This document shows positions 1-4,232 of a DNA stretch of 8,692 nucleotides, piece by piece. The stretch is from CAZQYC01 sp964597495 (lineage in GTDB: Bacteria > Pseudomonadota > Gammaproteobacteria > Steroidobacterales > Steroidobacteraceae). Made by a program: the position numbers and the translations under genes. The stretch lies in the NCBI GenBank assembly GCA_964597495.1, contig CAZQYC010000124.1, positions 1 through 8,692 on the forward strand. Direction: 5' to 3'. Under the pieces are notes generated by a model. The model saw only the letters and a list, made by a program, of their open reading frames with translations, did not search any database and had not been told where the DNA came from. The first letter of the stretch is position 1; each line of letters starts with the position of its first letter.

Positions 1-45
1 CAGAGCAGCATCTTTGAGCGGGAAATGGATATCGGGACGAGGCAT
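1..45 (-). CDS. Start of a downstream gene, possibly phosphoenolpyruvate carboxylase (partial)
   Basis: Reading the minus strand from an ATG at 45-43 gives 15 codons, MPRPDIHFPLKDAAL, open to the window edge. The same frame has a stop (TAG) at 78-76 and no other start between, so this ATG is the only sensible start. The pattern of an Ile-His-Phe stretch followed by Lys-Asp-x-x-Leu resembles, from memory, the N-termini of some gammaproteobacterial phosphoenolpyruvate carboxylases, where a conserved R-x-D-V-x-x-L-G segment comes next. That next segment lies outside the window, so the identity is a guess. No strong Shine-Dalgarno sequence is visible. The gene has the same orientation as the operon and begins about 200 bp after it ends, with a REP-like pair between them. 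Confidence 0.4.
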   Translation of the reverse strand, partial: MPRPDIHFPLKDAAL

Positions 46-120
46 GAAACCGGGTGTGGCCGAGGGACGCGAAGTCTAGCAGAGTGAATCGAGCAAAGAA
101 GCGCGTGCTCCGCTCTACCT

Positions 121-156
121 CCCTCTCCCGGCTGCGGGAGAGGGTTGGGGTGAGGG
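121..156 (+). repeat. REP-like palindromic repeat, copy A
   Basis: A perfect 10-bp stem, CCCTCTCCCG at 121-130 pairing with CGGGAGAGGG at 135-144, encloses a 4-base loop (GCTG). It is followed by the G-rich tail TTGGGGTGAGGG at 145-156. A second copy in opposite orientation lies at 200-234. Palindromes of this CCCTCTCCC...GGGAGAGGG type, with a GGGTGAGGG tail, are familiar as dispersed intergenic repeats in Xanthomonadales and related proteobacteria; this is from general knowledge, not a search. The position outside any gene fits that class. Confidence 0.75.
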
Positions 157-199
157 CAAAGACATTACGATATCGACATCGTATGACTAACTCTGTTCA
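157..199. other. Spacer between the two REP-like copies
   Basis: This 43-bp spacer is less GC-rich than its surroundings. It contains a 6-bp inverted repeat, TACGAT at 166-171 and ATCGTA at 178-183, with a 6-base loop. No gene or promoter is recognisable. It is most simply the centre of the paired-repeat element. Confidence 0.4.
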
Positions 200-234
200 C
201 CCTCACCCTGCCCTCTCCCGCAACCGGGAGAGGG
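200..234 (-). repeat. REP-like palindromic repeat, copy B (inverted)
   Basis: The same 10-bp stem recurs at 211-220 and 225-234 around the loop CAAC. The tail is on the other side (200-210), so this copy is inverted relative to 121-156. Read on the minus strand it matches copy A except in one loop base and about three bases of the tail junction. The pair therefore forms a BIME-like unit and could also fold as one large hairpin. It starts about 10 bp after the stop codon of the last operon gene, so it will be in that mRNA and could protect its 3' end. No T-run follows the stem in the transcribed direction, so it is not a classical intrinsic terminator. Confidence 0.75.
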
Positions 235-243
235 GGTAAGAGG

Positions 244-1161
244 CTAGCCTGCGGGAAAGAAATCGATCGGCTTGGTCAGCGTGATGACGTCGACATCGCG
301 CGGTTCGAATTTAAAGAGCTTCACACGCGCCACCAGTTTGCGCTCAAGTTCAGGATCCTTGAGTTCGCTCGATGCCACGACGCAATTGAGCACTTCGCCG
401 GTCGGGGAAATCGTGATTTCCAAGACGATCTTCCCTTTGAGATCGGGGTTGTCGCGCAGCGCTCTGCTGTACAGCGAATAGATGGCGCCCTTGTTGCGGT
501 CGAAGGTGAGCTCCACTTCCTCGCGACTTCTCGCGCCCTTGCTGCTTCCGGAGGAGCGCTGAACCTGACTGCGACCGTCCGCGCTCCCGAGATTGCTGTT
601 CACCAACGTCGTATCGCGTCCTGTCAGCGCGCCAGAACCGCCGCCGAAGCTTCGGCTCATCGTCGCGGTGTTAATGCCACCGCTGCCAGCGCCTACTTTG
701 GACGTGATGAGGGAACGCTCCGACCGCGTCTGTTCGCCGGCCGACATCGACAACGTTTTCTGCTGAGCCTTGTCGATGACGGACTGGTCCCGCAAGGCCG
801 CCAATTCGTCGAATACGGCCAATGCCTTCGAGGCTTTCTTCCTGGCGTCTTCTTTCGGAGGCTCGGGCTTCGGCTTGATCTCCGGTTTGGGTGTTTCGGC
901 CACCTTCTCCTCTGGCTTGGGTTCCACTTTAGGTGGCGGAGGCGGAGGCAGTTTCTTCTGGATCACGAGCTTGACGATTCGATCCGGCAAGACCGGCGCC
1001 GGCAGGTGCGATCGATCCACCACCGGCAGAAATGGAATGATGACGCCGAAAACGAGGAACACGATCCCAATACGCTTAACGTATTTACGAAATCGCTCTT
1101 CCATTTCCTCGGTCGGCGACCAAGGCAGTTCGTAAAGTCGGTAGTAAGGCACAACTAGCAT
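244..1161 (-). CDS. TonB-like energy transducer with AgmX/PglI-type C-terminal domain
   Basis: This is a 305-residue inner-membrane protein thought to carry force from an ExbB/ExbD motor across the periplasm. A charged N-terminus (1-30, with EEMEERFRKYVKR) precedes one membrane helix at about 31-48. A proline/lysine/glutamate-rich spacer (about 71-105, six prolines in a row at 72-77) looks like that of TonB or TolA. A helical part (106-150) and a Gly/Ser-rich linker (about 157-212) follow. The C-terminal domain (about 213-305) has the family pattern: NKGAIYSLYSRALRDNPDLKGK, then IVLEITISPTGEVLNCVVASSE, and a FKFEP motif near the end. The usual Cys of the CY-x-x-x-L motif is replaced (LYSRAL); the only Cys is residue 260. 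The ATG at 1161 lies 6 bp past the preceding stop; the ATG at 1257 would lie deep inside the upstream gene and encode an unlikely basic leader. It is the last gene of the operon. Confidence 0.88.
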   Translation of the reverse strand: MLVVPYYRLYELPWSPTEEMEERFRKYVKRIGIVFLVFGVIIPFLPVVDRSHLPAPVLPDRIVKLVIQKKLPPPPPPKVEPKPEEKVAETPKPEIKPKPEPPKEDARKKASKALAVFDELAALRDQSVIDKAQQKTLSMSAGEQTRSERSLITSKVGAGSGGINTATMSRSFGGGSGALTGRDTTLVNSNLGSADGRSQVQRSSGSSKGARSREEVELTFDRNKGAIYSLYSRALRDNPDLKGKIVLEITISPTGEVLNCVVASSELKDPELERKLVARVKLFKFEPRDVDVITLTKPIDFFPAG

Positions 1162-1166
1162 AGCGG

Positions 1167-1685
1167 TTAAGCCTTCGGCGGAGCACCGGGCGCCATCGAC
1201 GCGCCTTCGCGCTCGATTACGGCCAGCGAGACTTTTCCGTAATCGGACTCCGTGCAAGTCGCCATTACTTTCTTCAGCACGGTATACGGGATGTTTTTGT
1301 CACCCATGATCGTCACTTCGCGATCGGCGATGGACTGCTGTGCGCTTAAGACCAACGTCTTGTCCGCCTGCGACTTCAAGGCGGCCTTAAGACCGGCGAT
1401 CACCACGCTATCGGATGACACCACGTCGGCAACGGTCGCCACGGTTCGCCCGTCGACCAGCAGCTCATCCTTCGTGATCATCACGACCACGGTTTCACGC
1501 GGCTTGCGATCCGATACGGACAGCGGAATGGAAATGTTCTTGGTGTTCGGCAGCGTGTCGGTGTCTGAGGTATGCACCAGCAGGAACACCACCAGAATGG
1601 TCATCATGTCGATGAAGGGCACGAGTGCCATGTGGCTGCCGCCGTGCTCGCGCTTGCGATGGCGTCGAATGCGATACGAAGTCAT
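1167..1685 (-). CDS. ExbD/TolR-family proton-channel protein, second copy
   Basis: This 172-residue biopolymer-transport protein is a partner of the ExbB-like subunit in an inner-membrane proton channel. A basic cytoplasmic N-terminus (YRIRRHRKREH) is followed by one membrane helix at about 21-38. The helix begins PFIDMMTILVVFLLV and contains Asp26 in the position of the essential proton-binding Asp of ExbD/TolR. The periplasmic domain has the family's late signature, VTIMGDKNIPYTVLKKVM (124-141), then a KVSLAVI strand (151-157). A tail rich in Pro, Gly and Ala ends the protein. The start codon overlaps the stop of the upstream ExbD gene as ATGA (1682-1685), with GGGAG about 10 nt upstream. 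The length fits the family, somewhat above the E. coli ExbD size of about 140. The gene is clearly divergent from its neighbour at 1682-2209. Confidence 0.93.
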   Translation of the reverse strand: MTSYRIRRHRKREHGGSHMALVPFIDMMTILVVFLLVHTSDTDTLPNTKNISIPLSVSDRKPRETVVVMITKDELLVDGRTVATVADVVSSDSVVIAGLKAALKSQADKTLVLSAQQSIADREVTIMGDKNIPYTVLKKVMATCTESDYGKVSLAVIEREGASMAPGAPPKA

Positions 1686-2209
1686 ATCGGCGCGTCTCCC
1701 ACCGAAACATCCGGAAACAATTCGCCGTAATCGATATTCGAGCCCGGCGCCTTGAAGATACGCACCGTATCCATGGTTTGAACCAACGTGTCGTACGAGA
1801 TATCCGGCTCGAGCAGAATCGATGCATCGGTCTTCTCGGGGTACTTCGACTTGATCAGCTGCAAATACTGAGAGAGCCCGCGAAAGTCGTAGGCGGCCGT
1901 GCTAGCCGCAGCGGCAGCCGAATCGCTAGGCAAGGTCTTTAAGAGGCCAGTCCCGCGATCGGCGATGTCGATGCGATCCTTGCGGACGATCACTTCAAGC
2001 TGCAGCCCTTTCGGCAAATCCGGGACTTCCGCACTCGCCGCCGGCAGATTCAATTCCAGAATGCTGGTGCGCGTGAACACGGCACTAAAAATCAGAAAGA
2101 ACACCAGAATCACCATCATGTCGATCATTGGCACGACGTTGAGATCGTGCCGGCCACGCTGGCGCTGGTGATTGCGCCTAACGCGACGCGCGCTCTTCGA
2201 TGAAGACAT
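1682..2209 (-). CDS. ExbD/TolR-family proton-channel protein, first copy
   Basis: This 175-residue ExbD/TolR-type protein is predicted to sit with the ExbB-like product of the gene just upstream. A very basic N-terminus (residues 1-20, many Arg and Lys) is followed by LNVVPMIDMMVILVFFLIF, the typical single membrane helix (about 25-45), with Asp30 as the expected proton-carrying residue. The periplasmic part contains LEVIVRKDRIDI (71-82), an alanine-rich insertion (98-106), and the conserved late segment ASILLEPDISYDTLVQTMDTVR (129-150). The start is supported by GAGGAG at 2221-2216, 6 nt upstream. It follows the ExbB-like gene by 33 bp and overlaps the second ExbD gene by 4 bp. Having two unlike ExbD proteins with one ExbB resembles the AglQ/AglS pair with AglR of Myxococcus. 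Confidence 0.93.
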   Translation of the reverse strand: MSSSKSARRVRRNHQRQRGRHDLNVVPMIDMMVILVFFLIFSAVFTRTSILELNLPAASAEVPDLPKGLQLEVIVRKDRIDIADRGTGLLKTLPSDSAAAAASTAAYDFRGLSQYLQLIKSKYPEKTDASILLEPDISYDTLVQTMDTVRIFKAPGSNIDYGELFPDVSVGDAPI

Positions 2210-2215
2210 CCCGCT

Positions 2216-2221
2216 CTCCTC
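2216..2221 (-). promoter_or_regulatory. Ribosome binding site of the first ExbD gene
   Basis: GAGGAG on the minus strand, 6 nt before the ATG at 2209. It lies in the 33-bp gap after the ExbB-like gene and allows independent initiation there. Confidence 0.75.
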
Positions 2222-2242
2222 GCTTCAGAACTTGCGTGGGAG

Positions 2243-2935
2243 TTAAGCGCGTTGCGGCTGCGGCGCCCGCGGTGCCATCGCGGCCGACGGCGCCTGGCCT
2301 TCCGGCTGACGCTCCACGACCGAGTTCAGGAATTTGACGGCGGCGATTTCCAAGCTGTCGATCACTTTGGTGGTCTTCGCTTCGAGGAACATGTGGCAGA
2401 GCAACAGCGTGATGGCCACGAACAAACCGGACGCCGTGTTATTCATGGCGACCGAGATGCTCGCTGCCAGCAAGCTGGCTTTCTCTGCCGGGTTTGCGGT
2501 TGCAATGGAACTGAACGCGCCGATCAATCCGATCACCGTTCCAAGCAACCCGGTGAGCATCGCGATGTTCGCGAGCGACGACAAGAAGTGGGTGCGCTTT
2601 TCGAGACGCGGAATGATTTCAAGGAGACTTTCCTCCATCGCCTTCTCCACGTCGTCGCGACGGCGTGCGTTGGCGACTCGGGCAATGCCGTAATTTAAAA
2701 CCGTGGCGATGGCCGCATTGGATTTCGAGGTGAGTGCCAGCACCGCCTTGAAGTTGCCCGCGCCCAAGTGCGGGATCAGCTCGGACCACAAACTGCGGTT
2801 TCTGGTCGACTCGAGGGTGAGATAGACGAAGCGCTCGACGATGATCGCCAACCCCAGAACGAAAATGGCCGCGGTGGGATACAGGAAAAATCCGCCTTCG
2901 CGGAAAAAATTGACAACTTGATGATAAAGCTCCAT
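2243..2935 (-). CDS. MotA/TolQ/ExbB-family proton-channel protein
   Basis: This 230-residue polytopic inner-membrane protein is the predicted ion-conducting stator core of the locus. Three membrane segments are visible: about 17-37 (FFLYPTAAIFVLGLAIIVERF), 121-145 (with LTGLLGTVIGLIGAF, the family hallmark) and 164-186 (with MNNTASGLFVAITLLL). Thr128 in the second and Thr167 in the third segment lie where the conserved polar channel residues of ExbB/TolQ are expected. The large cytoplasmic loop (about 40-120) contains the helical stretch EKAMEESLLEIIPRLEKRTHFL. The C-terminal tail is rich in Pro, Ala and Gln. The ATG at 2935 is preferred because GAGGA (2947-2943) sits 7 nt upstream; the ATG at 3007 would add a 24-residue leader unlike the family. 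It lies directly before two ExbD genes. Confidence 0.95.
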   Translation of the reverse strand: MELYHQVVNFFREGGFFLYPTAAIFVLGLAIIVERFVYLTLESTRNRSLWSELIPHLGAGNFKAVLALTSKSNAAIATVLNYGIARVANARRRDDVEKAMEESLLEIIPRLEKRTHFLSSLANIAMLTGLLGTVIGLIGAFSSIATANPAEKASLLAASISVAMNNTASGLFVAITLLLCHMFLEAKTTKVIDSLEIAAVKFLNSVVERQPEGQAPSAAMAPRAPQPQRA

Positions 2936-3063
2936 CGACGTTTCCTCGTAAGAATGCGACGCGGGTGGGTTAATGGTTACCGTTAACGGCGCGCGGGCAC
3001 AGTGCAATAAGTCAAAACTGAAAGCTGCGACATACTTCTCAGGCTCGAAGAAGAAATCACGAT
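2936..3063. other. Largest intergenic gap inside the operon, with nested palindromes
   Basis: This 128-bp gap separates the TPR/secreted-protein half of the operon from the motor half. It holds the ribosome binding site at 2947-2941 and overlapping palindromes, GGTTACC at 2975-2981 and CCGTTAACGG at 2980-2989. A TTGACT box lies on the minus strand at 3015-3010, but nothing like a -10 box stands at a usual distance. It may hold an internal promoter or an mRNA processing site; neither is shown. No small gene is recognisable. Confidence 0.45.
2941..2947 (-). promoter_or_regulatory. Ribosome binding site that fixes the ExbB-like start
   Basis: GAGGAAA on the minus strand, with GAGGA 7 nt before the ATG at 2935. 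It decides against the in-frame ATG at 3007, which has no comparable site. Confidence 0.8.
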
Positions 3064-3480
3064 TTAAGGCGACGCATTCGCTCCATTGGTCGGCTTGGCG
3101 CCGACGGCATCTCCCCGTGTCACGGTGTGGAAATATTTCACCTCGCGTTTGAACACGTCGCGATCCACCGGTGCAAGGACTTCATCGAGCAGCGTATTGA
3201 AGGGCTGCGCGGGTAACTCGCCGATTTCCGCTTTCTTCCAGGGAACGATGTACAACACTCTGGGCAGTTCGCGGTTACCGGTGACGATAGTCGTTTCAAG
3301 ATCAAGGCGATCGGCTCGCAATGCCGATTTCGGCTTACTTGGTTGCGAGTCCGTTTGAGTTGTCGACGCCGGGTTTTCCTGCATCACTGGCGCGCGCTCG
3401 TCGGATTGCGTCTCCTGTGCATGCGCCGCCGTCATGCAACAGCCCATCCACATAAGGGACACTCTAAGCGTCGTTCTCAT
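3064..3480 (-). CDS. Small secreted protein of unknown function
   Basis: I do not recognise a named family for this 138-residue protein. The N-terminus (1-21) looks like a Sec signal peptide with a probable cleavage site after AHA (residue 21). A Cys pair at 14-15 follows Gly, so a lipoprotein reading is possible but weaker. Residues 22-55 are polar and low in complexity. The compact part is 56-118. It contains LETTIVTGNRELPRVLYIVPWK (61-82), then a Leu-rich helix-like part and VDRDVFKREVKYF (105-117), which look like conserved-domain sequence. The tail is Gly/Asn/Ala-rich. AGGAGG at 3493-3488 lies 7 nt upstream of the ATG, and the start overlaps the stop of the upstream TPR lipoprotein gene as ATGA (3477-3480). 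Secretion and position suggest a periplasmic partner of the TPR proteins or motor. Confidence 0.85.
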   Translation of the reverse strand: MRTTLRVSLMWMGCCMTAAHAQETQSDERAPVMQENPASTTQTDSQPSKPKSALRADRLDLETTIVTGNRELPRVLYIVPWKKAEIGELPAQPFNTLLDEVLAPVDRDVFKREVKYFHTVTRGDAVGAKPTNGANASP

Positions 3481-4232
3481 GGTTTAGCCTCCTGATGCGT
3501 TTCCTGGGAGGTTGTCGGTGACGTTGCGCCTTGAGCGCGCTGTGCCTTTACGCGCCCTTGAAGTTCTTTCATCCAGGCAGCCACTCGAGCATCGGGTTTT
3601 TCGGTCAACGCGGAATACCGTTCGAAAGCCGACAGCGCACGATCCGGTTGCTGCAGATACAAATCGCACAGCACGCCTAAGTTCAAATGCGCCAGCGCGT
3701 AGTTAGGATCGATCTCCAAGGCTTTGCCATACGCCGCATCCGCTTCCTTGAAGCGGCCAAGCTTGCGGTACACGATGCCCAGTTGATTGAAGGCCAGCGC
3801 ATTCTGCGGGCTGCGTTCGACCGCGCCGCGCAGCGCTTTCTCGGCCTCGACAAGTTTGCCGCTCTTCAAATACAGGATTCCGAGATTGGCCAGTGCACCC
3901 GAGTACTCGGGATAAGCATCGGCAAGCTGCTTCAGCTCGGGTTCCGCTCTCGACAAGTCGCCCGCGCTCAAAAACGTTAAGGCATTTTCGAAACGCTGCG
4001 TCGCTTCAGCGGGAATCGGCGGTGGCCCGACAGGCTCCACGGGAGCGGCGACCTCGACTGCTTCGTCTTTCGCCTTCGACTTCTTGCGGTTCGATTGCTT
4101 GCTTTCACTTGCCTTTTGGTCGGCAGCATCCGGTCCGTCTTTCGATGGCGATGAAGAGCAAGCGACGACCAGCGCCGCAATAACCGCGACCGACAAACAC
4201 TGAAGGAAGGATTTAACGGAGCGTGGGAACAT
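3477..4232 (-). CDS. TPR-repeat lipoprotein
   Basis: This 251-residue protein is probably anchored to the outer membrane by lipid. Residues 1-25 form a lipoprotein signal with the lipobox VVAC and Cys25. Serine follows at 26-27, and the lack of Asp at +2 favours sorting to the outer membrane. A Lys/Ser/Ala-rich linker with a Pro-rich end (about 29-75) leads to about four tandem TPR units between 76 and 212. Good examples are GALANLGILYLKSGKLVEAEKAL and ALAFNQLGIVYRKLGRFKEADAAY. The tail (about 225-251) is polar. TPR lipoproteins of this size, such as PilF/PilW, usually act as assembly or docking factors in the envelope. The ATG at 4232 is chosen over 4292 because it directly precedes the signal sequence and has GGGAG/GAGAGG just upstream. 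It overlaps the end of the upstream gene by 20 bp. Confidence 0.9.
   Translation of the reverse strand: MFPRSVKSFLQCLSVAVIAALVVACSSSPSKDGPDAADQKASESKQSNRKKSKAKDEAVEVAAPVEPVGPPPIPAEATQRFENALTFLSAGDLSRAEPELKQLADAYPEYSGALANLGILYLKSGKLVEAEKALRGAVERSPQNALAFNQLGIVYRKLGRFKEADAAYGKALEIDPNYALAHLNLGVLCDLYLQQPDRALSAFERYSALTEKPDARVAAWMKELQGRVKAQRAQGATSPTTSQETHQEAKP
3488..3493 (-). promoter_or_regulatory. Consensus ribosome binding site of the small secreted-protein gene
   Basis: AGGAGG on the minus strand, 7 nt before the ATG at 3480 and inside the last codons of the upstream gene. It is the best match to the Shine-Dalgarno consensus among the start sites I examined and suggests strong translation of this small protein. 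Confidence 0.8.

Noticed and set aside
211..234. Intrinsic terminator at the end of the operon
   Set aside because: The stem is strong, but no T-run follows it in the transcribed (minus) direction. The same hairpin occurs as a repeat nearby.
54..239. 61-codon plus-strand frame
   Set aside because: It runs through both REP-like palindromes and its product is only a translation of the repeats.
244..2935. Ordinary TonB-ExbB-ExbD iron-uptake system or Tol-Pal system
   Set aside because: There are two ExbD genes, an AgmX/PglI-like transducer and TPR partners. No receptor, TolB or Pal is present in the window.
2936..3007. Upstream ATG at 3007 for the ExbB-like protein
   Set aside because: The added 24 residues are unlike the family, and a good ribosome binding site marks the ATG at 2935.
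3010..3015. TTGACT as a -35 box for an internal promoter
   Set aside because: The sequence 15-19 bp further on the minus strand is GC-rich and contains no plausible -10 box.
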